This document shows, piece by piece, positions 52,579 through 60,838 of a DNA stretch of 64,000 bases. Below the pieces are notes generated by a model that worked only from the letters and a program-made list of their open reading frames with translations, was not told the DNA's origin and made no database searches. The position numbers and the translations under genes are program-made. The first letter of the stretch is position 1; each line of letters starts with the position of its first letter. The stretch spans positions 1 to 64,000 of the forward strand of contig CAJOEN010000002.1 of the NCBI GenBank assembly GCA_905233475.1. Direction: 5' to 3'. This DNA comes from an uncultured Bacteroidales bacterium (lineage in GTDB: Bacteria > Bacteroidota > Bacteroidia > Bacteroidales > P3).

Positions 52579-54267
52579 ATGGAAGAACTTGAAGGAATGA
52601 CAGCTCCTCTTATGAATTTTATAGCAACGAAGGGTGAATCTTCGTACATAAAAGTGATAGGCGTGGGTGGAGGCGGCACCAATGCCGTAAACCACATGTA
52701 CCGCGAAGGTATCACCGGCGTTGATTTTATTGTGTGCAACACCGACGCAAAATCGTTATCCATTAGTCCTGTAACCAACAAGATACAGCTTGGCGAGGGA
52801 CTTGGTGCGGGCAACGACCCCGAGGTGGCAAAACGTTGCGCCCTCGAAAACACCGACACAATAAAGGCTGTATTGTCCGAAAATACAAAAATGCTGTTCA
52901 TAACAGCAGGTATGGGTGGCGGTACAGGCACAGGAGCCTCTCCCATTATCGCACAGATAGCCAAAGAAATAGAACTCAACGACAAGGACGTTCCGAAAAT
53001 ACTTGTGGTGGCAATAGTTACCATGCCGTTCAGTTTCGAAGGCAAGGCACGTAAGCAACAGGCCGAAGATGGTGTTAAGGAACTGCGCAAGTATGTGGAT
53101 TCCATACTCATTATCGACAACGACAAAGTGCTTGGCGGTGAAAAACTGCCGTTCCGCAAGGCTTTCGCCAAAGCCGACGATGTGTTGCTGACAGCAGCCA
53201 AAAGCGTGGCCGAAATAATAACCGTAAACGCCTACATGACCATCGATTTCCGCGATGTGAACACCGTTATGAAAGACAGCGGCACAGCTCTTATGGGAGC
53301 GGGCGTAGCCGAAGGCGAAAATCGTGCCATCGAGGCTATGCAACAGGCCGTAACATCGCCTCTGCTTAACGACACCGACATATCCGACTCGCGAAACATA
53401 TTGCTGCAGTTCACTTGTAGCGAAGACTACGAAATTACCACCGAAGAAATTGAGGAAACCACAGGATACCTCACCTCCATCTGCAAAAAGCAACCTACCA
53501 TTATATGGGGTATCGGATACGACGAGGAACTCGGAGAAAAAGTGCGTATCATTGTGGTGGCTACAGGTTTTCAGACCTCCAACGCAAAACAGCTGCCTCC
53601 CATATCGGGAACCGGTGGAATTATTGGAGACAACGGCCCCACAACACATGCCCTCGATATTGTAGAGGACACCAAAATTGTTGAAGATTCCGACAACGAA
53701 AAAAGTGAATTTACTCTGACTTCCCCCAAAGAGGAACCCGTACAGCAGGAAAAAACATCTCCGCTTACAAATACTCAATCCGTAACCCAGGAAAGTAGTA
53801 CACAAGTACATATTCTGAAAATGGACGGTGATACGGAGGATTCCAGCAACGACAGAATAACGGAACTTTTAGAGGATAGCCTCTTCAGCGAATTTGAAGT
53901 CAAATCGGCAACCGACGAATCTGACCAACGAATTGTAACACAGTCTGTTGTTGAAAAAAAAGAAGAGATTAGGCCTGTAGCCCCAAAATCCGTACAGGCA
54001 TCAGTGCTGTCAGCACAACGCGATGCTTCCCAGATACATAGGGTTCAGGAGGTAGTTATGGACCGCATGGCCGCCATCCGGAATTTTAAAAAACAAATAA
54101 GCACGCCCGAAGGACTGTCAGTTTTCGAAAACGAGCCTTCGTACAAGCGTCAGGGATTGGTTTTTGAGAATATCCCTCAATCCAACGAGAGCGAGACTGA
54201 AAAGACAATTGTTGATAAAAACGGAAATATAGCGCAGAACACTTTTCTTTACACTTCGGTGGATTAA
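52579..54267 (+). CDS. ftsZ: Tubulin-like division protein FtsZ, with extended C-terminus
   Basis: 562 aa. GTPase core with VIGVGGGGTNAVNHM, NTDAKSL, the tubulin signature TAGMGGGTGTGASPIIA and NVDVKF-like T7 loop FRDVNTVM. A long acidic linker follows (about 345-505). The conserved tail-like motif (EPSYKRQGL, about residues 520-528) is not at the end; about 35 residues follow (VFENIPQSN ... FLYTSVD). It polymerises the Z-ring with FtsA. The terminator at 54290 closes the cluster. Confidence 0.96.
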   Translation: MEELEGMTAPLMNFIATKGESSYIKVIGVGGGGTNAVNHMYREGITGVDFIVCNTDAKSLSISPVTNKIQLGEGLGAGNDPEVAKRCALENTDTIKAVLSENTKMLFITAGMGGGTGTGASPIIAQIAKEIELNDKDVPKILVVAIVTMPFSFEGKARKQQAEDGVKELRKYVDSILIIDNDKVLGGEKLPFRKAFAKADDVLLTAAKSVAEIITVNAYMTIDFRDVNTVMKDSGTALMGAGVAEGENRAIEAMQQAVTSPLLNDTDISDSRNILLQFTCSEDYEITTEEIEETTGYLTSICKKQPTIIWGIGYDEELGEKVRIIVVATGFQTSNAKQLPPISGTGGIIGDNGPTTHALDIVEDTKIVEDSDNEKSEFTLTSPKEEPVQQEKTSPLTNTQSVTQESSTQVHILKMDGDTEDSSNDRITELLEDSLFSEFEVKSATDESDQRIVTQSVVEKKEEIRPVAPKSVQASVLSAQRDASQIHRVQEVVMDRMAAIRNFKKQISTPEGLSVFENEPSYKRQGLVFENIPQSNESETEKTIVDKNGNIAQNTFLYTSVD

Positions 54268-54289
54268 GCATCGAGGAAAACATAATATT

Positions 54290-54326
54290 AAAAGCGTATG
54301 GATTATGATATTTTCCATACGCTTTT
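54290..54326. terminator. Bidirectional terminator between ftsZ and the EEP-fold gene
   Basis: Perfect 13-bp stem AAAAGCGTATGGA/TCCATACGCTTTT with an 11-nt loop. T tracts serve both convergent genes (ftsZ, plus; 54350 gene, minus). Confidence 0.92.
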
Positions 54327-54349
54327 CTTCTTGTATGGCCGGTTAATGG

Positions 54350-55396
54350 TTAATCCTCAGTCCGCCGCAACGTGGCTATTATTGGGTAATGGTCTGAAAT
54401 ATCGGTATTTATGCGTTTGTACGACAGGGCATTGAAATGCTTGTCAAAAAGAATATAATCTATCCTAAAAGCGGGGAAATTGCCGTTGTAGGTGGTTCCC
54501 ACTCCTCTACCTTTTTTGCAGAAAGCGTCGTTGTAGTGCTGTATTATCCGGCTGTAGGCGTATGACGCCGGCGGGTCGTTGAAATCGCCGCAAAGTATCG
54601 ATGGGTATCGACACTGGCTAATTTCCTCCACAAGAACACCTGTCTCCTTTTCGTGGCTAAGCAGAGTGGATTTAAATTTGCGTATGGTACGCCTACTGTT
54701 TGCGGAGTCCATCTTGCCGTGCGTGATATTGTCAATTTCCTCGCGGTCGGTGTTGTCCAAATGGTACGAGTTTAGGTGTACGTTGTATATGCGTATGGTG
54801 TCTCCGTTTGCTTCTATGTCGGTGTAGATAACTCGAGTGCCCTCCACAGTACCTTGGTTTACAATGGGATAGCGTGAGAAAGTGGTGTTGCCGTAAACAC
54901 CTTTGGAGGAGTTAAAAAAATGGTGCATATACTTGTATCCGAGGGCGTTCATGGTGTCGGTGATGGAGTAGGAGAGTTTGGTAAAAAATTCCTGAAAACA
55001 GATGATGTCGGGCTTTTCGTTACGCAATATATCCAAAGTGCCGTGCGAGGCCGAGTCCGACCATTTGAAGATGTTTACGTTGAAACTCAGTATTTTTATG
55101 TCGCTCTCGGAAATTACCTCCGTGTCCTCAGTTCCTCCGAACTGTATGTATCGGTGTATAATGTTGAACCTGAGTAGTATTACGGCAAGCGATAGTAGGC
55201 ACCACCGGCTTTTCAGGCAGAGCCAAAATACTACGAAAATCACATTTGCCACTAATAGGAGAAGGTATCCGTAACTGAAAAGCGACACGGCTATTGATGC
55301 CGACGGTTTTATTATCCCTGCCACCGAAGATATTAGCAATGCTATGGCAAACAGTAGGTTGAGTGTGATAAACAGGACTTTCAGGATTTTTTTCAT
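54350..55396 (-). CDS. Membrane-anchored endonuclease/exonuclease/phosphatase-fold protein
   Basis: 348 aa. About three N-terminal membrane segments (to about residue 80) precede an EEP catalytic domain. Motifs: ILSFNVNIFKWSD, PDIICFQEFF (metal Glu), YNVHLNSYH, CGDFNDPPASYAYSRI and ISDHYPIIATL (catalytic Asp-His). Family members cleave phosphodiesters in DNA, lipids or sugar phosphates; the substrate is unknown. It overlaps the rhomboid-like gene by 4 bp. This pairing of a rhomboid-like gene with an EEP gene is frequent in Bacteroidales, as I recall, and suggests a shared membrane function. Confidence 0.87.
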   Translation of the reverse strand: MKKILKVLFITLNLLFAIALLISSVAGIIKPSASIAVSLFSYGYLLLLVANVIFVVFWLCLKSRWCLLSLAVILLRFNIIHRYIQFGGTEDTEVISESDIKILSFNVNIFKWSDSASHGTLDILRNEKPDIICFQEFFTKLSYSITDTMNALGYKYMHHFFNSSKGVYGNTTFSRYPIVNQGTVEGTRVIYTDIEANGDTIRIYNVHLNSYHLDNTDREEIDNITHGKMDSANSRRTIRKFKSTLLSHEKETGVLVEEISQCRYPSILCGDFNDPPASYAYSRIIQHYNDAFCKKGRGVGTTYNGNFPAFRIDYILFDKHFNALSYKRINTDISDHYPIIATLRRTED

Positions 55397-56265
55397 TGGT
55401 TGCCGTTGTTTGATGATTTGAAAAGAAATTCCTTCTCCTCGGCCGTAAGTTTTTCGTATCCCGATTTGGATATTTTGTCGAGGATTTCGTCGATACGTCT
55501 TTCGTTTTCAGCGCGACGGCGGTTGTATTCCTCGTCGGTCATGGGTCGTCGGTGCGGTGGGTTCTTGCCTCTCGCCCTGTTCGATTGGGAAAAACGCAGT
55601 TTTAGGCCACCGGTCTTTTTGGGAAGGAATATCATAAGAAATCCGCATAGCTCACCCCCGAGGTTGGCCGCATGGATAGCAGAGTTCGCCGAAAGTGCCG
55701 ACAGCAGGTCGATAGCTACGAATATGTATGCGATGTATTTTAGTTTCAGACCTTTGCCTTGATTGCGGAAGAAAAACACGTTTTGGTCGGGTAAATATGT
55801 GGCCAAGGCCATAAAAAGCCCCATCACCGCCGCCGAAGAACCCGACAGAATTTTACTGTCGGGGCTTTGCAGTAGCGATATCAGCAATGCGGTAAAGGCT
55901 CCGACTGCACCGCAGGCAAGGTAGGTTACAACAAATTTCCGTCCGCCTAAGTATCTGTAAAACACTTTGCCCACTATTGCCAGAATGAGCATGTTGAGCA
56001 ATAGCGACAAAAAACGTGTGTGTACGAAAAAGTACGAAATAATCGTCCACGGACGCATAACAAAGGCAGGGCAATCCGATACGCACAGCCAGTTTTCCGC
56101 CCATAGGGTTGCAAGTCCCCGACCCTTTAGGGTGAAATAGTTGGTCAAATAGTCGGCCAAAACCAACACCACCCACACAAGGCAGTTGAAAACAACAATT
56201 CTCGAAAGCCAAGTGCGACTTCTAAAAAAGCTAACTATTTGATTTTTAATATTTTGCCAAAACAT
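55393..56265 (-). CDS. Rhomboid-like membrane protein, apparently lacking the catalytic His
   Basis: 290 aa, about six membrane segments, then a basic/charged tail with RAENERRIDEILDKIS, the tail helix common in Bacteroidota rhomboids. The first motif (H82 ... N91, HTRFLSLLLNML) and the nucleophile loop (SGSSAAVMG, Ser144) are present. The last motif, usually AHLGG with the catalytic His, reads H198-A-A-N201-L-G-G, so the expected His is Asn. His198 lies three residues too early and matches a second His often seen beside the catalytic one. The protein may be an inactive rhomboid-like pseudoprotease. It is the first gene of a two-gene unit with the EEP-fold protein. Confidence 0.8.
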   Translation of the reverse strand: MFWQNIKNQIVSFFRSRTWLSRIVVFNCLVWVVLVLADYLTNYFTLKGRGLATLWAENWLCVSDCPAFVMRPWTIISYFFVHTRFLSLLLNMLILAIVGKVFYRYLGGRKFVVTYLACGAVGAFTALLISLLQSPDSKILSGSSAAVMGLFMALATYLPDQNVFFFRNQGKGLKLKYIAYIFVAIDLLSALSANSAIHAANLGGELCGFLMIFLPKKTGGLKLRFSQSNRARGKNPPHRRPMTDEEYNRRRAENERRIDEILDKISKSGYEKLTAEEKEFLFKSSNNGNQ

Positions 56266-56359
56266 ACATTTTTTTTTAGGTATGCAAATTTACGAAAAAA
56301 ATCCGCTTCATTGCCACCGATGGCTAAAAATATCGTCTTTTTGTCCGTTTTTCGCCGTA

Positions 56360-56498
56360 TTAAGGGGGCTTCTATAAATTGCCTCGGAGAGGCAAACTCT
56401 CAATAATCTCACATGCTAATGTGAGGTATATCAGGCAAATAAAGAACAGGCGTGTCGGAGGCACGCGCTCTCAAACGAATAAATAGAAGTCCCCTTAA
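56360..56498. mobile_element. Cloverleaf-shaped inverted-repeat element, MITE-like, 139 bp
   Basis: The ends form an imperfect 21-bp inverted repeat (TTAAGGGGGCTTCTATAAAT against the reverse complement TTAAGGGGACTTCTATTTAT). Inside are three hairpins: TTGCCTC/GAGGCAA (56379-56395), CTCACAT/ATGTGAG (about 56408-56425) and GCGTG/CACGC (56450-56466). GTA flanks both outer ends (56357-56359 and 56499-56501), consistent with a 3-bp target duplication, although that could be chance. No coding frame is supported. It could instead be an RNA element. It lies just upstream of the -7 box at 56510. Confidence 0.7.
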
Positions 56499-56509
56499 GT
56501 ATAAATTAG

Positions 56510-56517
56510 TTATCTTT
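56510..56517 (+). promoter_or_regulatory. Bacteroidota -7 box (TATCTTTG) for the ATP-grasp-like gene
   Basis: TATCTTTGCA lies 30 bp upstream of the GTG at 56548. The inverted-repeat element ends 11 bp before it, so any -33 contacts would overlap the element's outer arm. Confidence 0.6.
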
Positions 56518-56547
56518 GCATAATTGTCCAAAACCATTGAAACAATT

Positions 56548-57420
56548 GTGAAACTGCTGATTTTCAATCCTGAACACGATTTGAGCCTTGCCAACGGAAG
56601 CCGTGATTTTGTGGCTCCCAAGTCGGTGGTGGAGTTTGCCCGTAGCAGAGCCTCGGCTATGCAATACCTGTATTCCGACGGACTTTGCCTTTCGGCATAC
56701 GACGCATTTCCTGCGGAGGGCATTACCGAAGTTGTGGCGTGGGGTTGGAATGCGGCACTTAAAAAAAGTCTTGTTCGTGGCGGCGTAGCAGAAAGCCTTC
56801 TCCCCTCGGACGAGGAACTTGCGCTTTGGCGTAGTTTGCAGCACCGAAAGACCTTGTTGCCCCTTCAGCACGATTCTATTGCTGTAGCATATATTGCTGA
56901 TATGGAGCGTCTTATAGCTTCGGGTAATCCTCGTTGGGTGTTGAAAGCCCCTTGGTCGGGAGCGGGACGGGGATTGCACTGGATAAACGGCAGTTTGTGC
57001 GAAAACGACAGGGCTTGGTTGCGGAAAACCGTAGCCGCTCAGGGCTGTGTGGTGGCCGAACCTTGGCGCGACGTGGCAGCGGATTTTGCTTTGGAGTATA
57101 TCTCGCGAAATGGTGAGTTGGTTTTTGTCGGTTATTCATTGTTCAAAGCGCACAGAGGCGTGTATCGAAACAATGTGCTTGCCGCCGACGAGCAGATAGT
57201 AGAGATATTGGAACAAAAAACCTCCCATACGACCTTGGCTAATGCCAAACTTGTTGTAGAACAATGGCTTGTCGAAAATATAGTGCCGCACTACTATGGC
57301 CCCTTGGGCGTGGATATGATTGCCGACACAGCAGGCCGTATCCATGTATGCGAGATGAATTTGCGTCATACTATGGGAATGGTGGCACACGCCAAAGTTA
57401 ATGGAATGCCATTGCAATGA
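56548..57420 (+). CDS. ATP-grasp-like hypothetical protein, 290 aa
   Basis: I chose the GTG at 56548 (KLLIFNPEHDLSLANGS), which fits the family N-terminus and lies just after the promoter. Features suggestive of an ATP-grasp fold: a nucleotide-binding-like segment RWVLKAPWSGAGRGLHW (about 138-154), a central GVYRNNVLA region and a C-terminal GPLGVDMIADTAGRIHVCEMN motif that resembles the metal-binding end of ATP-grasp domains. No signal peptide. Related hypothetical proteins are common in Bacteroidales, but I do not know an assigned function. It could be a ligase of unknown substrate. Confidence 0.6.
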   Translation: MKLLIFNPEHDLSLANGSRDFVAPKSVVEFARSRASAMQYLYSDGLCLSAYDAFPAEGITEVVAWGWNAALKKSLVRGGVAESLLPSDEELALWRSLQHRKTLLPLQHDSIAVAYIADMERLIASGNPRWVLKAPWSGAGRGLHWINGSLCENDRAWLRKTVAAQGCVVAEPWRDVAADFALEYISRNGELVFVGYSLFKAHRGVYRNNVLAADEQIVEILEQKTSHTTLANAKLVVEQWLVENIVPHYYGPLGVDMIADTAGRIHVCEMNLRHTMGMVAHAKVNGMPLQ

Positions 57421-57508
57421 GGACAGGGTAACAAAAAAACAAAACAATTAAGACGGACAGCGGAGTGTTGGAACTTTTTAATGATAAATAATTGTATAAT
57501 AGATAATT

Positions 57509-58018
57509 ATGGAATATATATGCCACTATAATTCACCACTCGGCGGCATAACCCTTGCTAACGACGGCGCAAGTCTAATTGGACTTTGGTTCGACGGACA
57601 GAAACATTTTGCCAACGGCCTGCACCAACAGTACGAGGAATGCGACGAAATGCCCGTGTTTGAAGAGACAAAGCGTTGGCTCGACGTATATTTCAGTGGC
57701 AAGGAGCCCGATTTTACTCCTGCAATAGTCTTGAAAACCAGTGGTTTCCGTCGCCGTGTATGGGAAATTCTTCGCACAATTCCCTACGGACAAACCATCA
57801 CTTATGGCGACATTGCCCGTGTCATTGCCCGCGAAAAAGGTCTTAAAACCATGTCGGCACAAGCAGTGGGAGGTGCGGTGGGACATAACCCCATATCCCT
57901 TATTATTCCTTGCCATAGGGTGGTAGGCGCCAACGGCTCACTTACGGGCTATGCCGGCGGTATGGACAGAAAAGAGTGGCTGCTGCGCATGGAACAGAAC
58001 AATAGGATTTTTCATTGA
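57509..58018 (+). CDS. ogt: Methylated-DNA--protein-cysteine methyltransferase
   Basis: 169 aa. Active-site motif [19 protein letters not shown] (acceptor Cys) and recognition helix [10 protein letters not shown]. It removes alkyl groups from O6-alkylguanine. It is stand-alone, without an Ada-type regulatory domain. It begins 88 bp after the ATP-grasp-like gene, and TATAATAG-like AT-rich sequence precedes it. Confidence 0.94.
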   Translation: MEYICHYNSPLGGITLANDGASLIGLWFDGQKHFANGLHQQYEECDEMPVFEETKRWLDVYFSGKEPDFTPAIVLKTSGFRRRVWEILRTIPYGQTITYGDIARVIAREKGLKTMSAQAVGGAVGHNPISLIIPCHRVVGANGSLTGYAGGMDRKEWLLRMEQNNRIFH

Positions 58019-58137
58019 CCGCGTATCGGTTTTGTTTCGCTTTCCAATGGATATTCTTTAGAATGCATTTTAATCTCCTGTGTAATAGCTCTTTATATTT
58101 TAATGAAAAAAATCATGTCAAATATAAATAAAAATTG

Positions 58138-58145
58138 TACCTTTG
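58138..58145 (+). promoter_or_regulatory. Bacteroidota -7 box (TACCTTTG)
   Basis: TACCTTTGC lies 19 bp upstream of the ATG at 58165. It rules out a longer in-frame start at 58135. Confidence 0.6.
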
Positions 58146-58164
58146 CTGCCAAAAAAATAACGAT

Positions 58165-58629
58165 ATGAATATAAATATTTCAAACAGAAACAGCAGTAAA
58201 CCAGATGGTTACAATTTTTTTACACAGACAATAATAATGACCCTGACACTGATGGTTGTAGGGTTGATATTGCCGGGAGTACATATTACAAACGTTTTTG
58301 TGGCAATTTTTGCCGCAGTGGTTATAGCTATGCTCAACAATTTTTTGCGGCCTGTTTTGTTGCTGCTTACACTGCCTTTCACAATAGTTACAATGGGGCT
58401 GTTTATTTTTGTTGTCAATGCCATAATAATATGGCTTGCTGCCAAAATAGTGCCAAGTTTTTCGATAGACGGTTTCGGAACCGCTTTTTTTGCGGCACTG
58501 CTTATAACCATAATAAACTACCTGCTCGAAATTCCTGCCCGCTGGCGTAGCCGTGGAGAATACCGAAACAACGACGAAAACGACGATTTCGCTGAATATG
58601 AGGAAGTTACCGACGAAAACAAAGACTGA
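58165..58629 (+). CDS. YvlD/phage-holin-4-2-type small membrane protein
   Basis: 154 aa with four hydrophobic segments (MTLTLMVVGLILPGVHITNV, FVAIFAAVVIAMLNNFLRPV, LPFTIVTMGLFIFVVNAIII, FFAALLITIINYLLEIPARW). The NFLRPVLLLLTLP and FIFVVNAIIIWLA motifs are typical of the DUF360/YvlD family. Acidic C-terminus. Function unknown; family members are linked to envelope stress in Firmicutes. It lies upstream of panC, probably co-transcribed. Confidence 0.8.
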   Translation: MNINISNRNSSKPDGYNFFTQTIIMTLTLMVVGLILPGVHITNVFVAIFAAVVIAMLNNFLRPVLLLLTLPFTIVTMGLFIFVVNAIIIWLAAKIVPSFSIDGFGTAFFAALLITIINYLLEIPARWRSRGEYRNNDENDDFAEYEEVTDENKD

Positions 58630-58660
58630 ATACAAAGAAGGACAAACAAAGCAATATAAA

Positions 58661-59506
58661 ATGAAAGTTTTATATACAATAAAAGATATTAAGGAAGAAC
58701 TCGCCAAAGTCCGTTCAGAAAACAAAACCGTAGGTCTTGTACCCACAATGGGAGCCTTGCACAAAGGGCATATATCGTTGGTGGCCAAAGCCAAAACCCA
58801 ATGCGATGTGGTTGTCGTGAGCGTTTTTGTAAATCCCATACAGTTCAACAATCAGCACGATTTGGAAACCTACCCACGCACCCTCGACGAAGATGTGGAA
58901 AAATTGCGCAACGCCGACTGCGACATAGTGTTTGCACCCACTGTTGAGGAGATGTACCCAACCCAGCCAACCGAGAAATACTCTTTCGGAATATTGGAGG
59001 CAGTTATGGAAGGCATACGCCGTCCCGGACATTTCTCAGGTGTTGCAGTGGTTGTACGCCGCTTGTTTGATATTGTGGAACCCAACAAAGCCTTTTTCGG
59101 CGAAAAGGACTTCCAGCAACTTGCCATAATCAAAAATCTTGTACAGCAGCTGAATTACGGCATTGAAATAGTGCCGTGCCCGATAATAAGAGCCGACGAT
59201 GGACTTGCACTCAGTTCGCGCAACACACGCCTTTCGTCCGAAAATCGTGCCAAAGCCCCCAAAATCCATGCTACACTTGCCAGAGCCGCCGAAGAACTTA
59301 TGCGCACCATGTCGGTTGCAGATGTAAAAAAATGGGTTATGGACGTGTTTGCCGAAGACCCGGCTTTCGAACCGGAATATTTTGAAATTGTGGAAGACCT
59401 AACCTTGCAACCTGTCGCCGACTGGAACGCCGCCAACGGCATTGTGGGTTGCATAGCAGTTTGGATGGACGATGTGCGTCTGATAGATATTATACGTTTT
59501 AAATAG
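58661..59506 (+). CDS. panC: Pantoate-beta-alanine ligase
   Basis: 281 aa from the ATG at 58661 (MKVLYTIKDIKEEL); the longer frame overlaps the upstream gene. Motifs: VPTMGALHKGHISLV (HIGH-like), FVNPIQFNNQHDLETYPR, FGEKDFQQLAIIKNLV and LALSSRNTRLS. It makes pantothenate from pantoate and beta-alanine with ATP. No panD or panB adjoins. Confidence 0.96.
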   Translation: MKVLYTIKDIKEELAKVRSENKTVGLVPTMGALHKGHISLVAKAKTQCDVVVVSVFVNPIQFNNQHDLETYPRTLDEDVEKLRNADCDIVFAPTVEEMYPTQPTEKYSFGILEAVMEGIRRPGHFSGVAVVVRRLFDIVEPNKAFFGEKDFQQLAIIKNLVQQLNYGIEIVPCPIIRADDGLALSSRNTRLSSENRAKAPKIHATLARAAEELMRTMSVADVKKWVMDVFAEDPAFEPEYFEIVEDLTLQPVADWNAANGIVGCIAVWMDDVRLIDIIRFK

Positions 59507-59622
59507 TATATATTACTGATTTTTAATTAGTTATATTATTTATTGAGCTTGTTTGGCAAGTTATTAACTTTTAAAGCTCATAAATATCCTATTTTTTGTT
59601 ACCGGCAACAAAGTTTTTGTCG

Positions 59623-59630
59623 TACCTTTA
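59623..59630 (+). promoter_or_regulatory. Possible -7 box (TACCTTTA)
   Basis: TACCTTTA lies 91 bp before the ATG at 59722; it differs from TAnnTTTG in the last base. TTTG at 59616-59619 is too near to be a -33 element. Confidence 0.35.
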
Positions 59631-59721
59631 CATTGAGTTTTTGTATCTTTTATGAAGATATAAGATATTGAAGATTAAACACTTACTTGCGTTAATTATA
59701 CCGATAAAAAAGCCACTAACA

Positions 59722-60837
59722 ATGGAGTTGCAGAACATTAGGACACGTCTTTCGGAGCATTTGGCCGAAATAACAGCTTGTTTGGAACGTATCAACAATA
59801 CGGAAGAACCCCACCCTTTGGACACGGATATTTTGTTGAGCCAAATCAGGGAGATGTATTGCGATGCGCTTAAACTTGGTGCACCCGCAGAAAAAACCTC
59901 CGCAGAGCGGAAAACGCTTGCAGAAGAACAACCGGAAAATACCCCCGAACCAACACACGAAGATACACAAACTGAGGGAACCTTCGTCCCACAAGTCGAA
60001 CCCCAAGTGGTGGAAGATGAGGTTGTTACCGAACAGAAAACCGTGATTGCCGAACAACAACCCGTAATAACTTACGAAATTGAAGACATTTTTTCCGAAT
60101 TTTCGGAAATGGAATACGGAGGACATAAAAAAGACAAGGCCGAAAATCCAACACCTCAAACGGAAGAGAAAGTTGTGGTGGAGGAAGAAGAGCCTTCCGC
60201 AGTTCAGACAACTGAAGAATTCACGGAAACAGTACAGGAGCCTGAGGACGAAACTGCCAACGACATTGCCGAAAAGGTGATGAACCGCAAAACCGTAATT
60301 GAAAATATCGTAGCTCTGCAGCAGTCGTCGAATGCCGAAACTGCTGAGAACACACAAAAAACCTCTTCCAATGCACAGCAACATCACGAGCCTCACCCGC
60401 AGTTGTCGCTGCTCGACTATCTTCCGGGCGTAAGTCGTGTGGTGGAAAATGTGGACAAGCAAACCATCCCGCCGGCACCCAAAACCATAGCCGAAAAATT
60501 CGCCGAGAGGCAACATCAAACAAGCACGCTTAACACTCCTCCCACCGCCAATACCATAGCCAAAGCGCATCCCGACACCCCGTCGAAATTTGTTGATTTG
60601 CGTACCATAATAGGAATCAACGACAAATTTACCTACATCAACGACCTTTTTGAAAAGGACATGCGTAGTTACAACGAGTTTATCAATACTCTTAACAAGA
60701 TAGACGATGTGCCTGAAGCACAGAAGTTTGTACAAGGTGTTGCCGATAAATACAATTGGAAGAAAGAGTCTATGGCTGTACAATTGTTCATGTCGGCTTA
60801 CAAACGCCGTTACTCCGCGCCATTAAATCTTGTGTGA
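59722..60837 (+). CDS. Acidic hypothetical protein with a conserved C-terminal helical domain
   Basis: 371 aa from the ATG at 59722 (MELQNIRTRLSEHLAEI); a TTG 54 bp upstream is the alternative. A short N-terminal helical region (about 1-65) is followed by a low-complexity region rich in Glu, Thr, Pro and Gln (about 70-270). The C-terminal domain (about 290-371) has GINDKFTYINDLFEKDMRSY, EFINTLNKIDD and AYKRRYSAPLNLV. The C-terminal domain recalls a Bacteroidota protein of unknown function. No signal peptide or membrane segment. It lies 1 bp before gmk and is probably in one operon with gmk, mreC and mreD. Confidence 0.65.
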   Translation: MELQNIRTRLSEHLAEITACLERINNTEEPHPLDTDILLSQIREMYCDALKLGAPAEKTSAERKTLAEEQPENTPEPTHEDTQTEGTFVPQVEPQVVEDEVVTEQKTVIAEQQPVITYEIEDIFSEFSEMEYGGHKKDKAENPTPQTEEKVVVEEEEPSAVQTTEEFTETVQEPEDETANDIAEKVMNRKTVIENIVALQQSSNAETAENTQKTSSNAQQHHEPHPQLSLLDYLPGVSRVVENVDKQTIPPAPKTIAEKFAERQHQTSTLNTPPTANTIAKAHPDTPSKFVDLRTIIGINDKFTYINDLFEKDMRSYNEFINTLNKIDDVPEAQKFVQGVADKYNWKKESMAVQLFMSAYKRRYSAPLNLV

Positions 60838-60838
60838 T

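Noticed and set aside
56360..56498. tRNA gene suggested by the cloverleaf shape
   Set aside because: 139 bp is too long, there is no CCA end or T-loop GTTCGA motif, and the outer stem is 21 bp; a mobile or RNA element fits better.
56524..56547. TTG start for the ATP-grasp-like protein
   Set aside because: The GTG at 56548 gives the natural N-terminus, and the TTG lies within a few bases of the expected transcription start.
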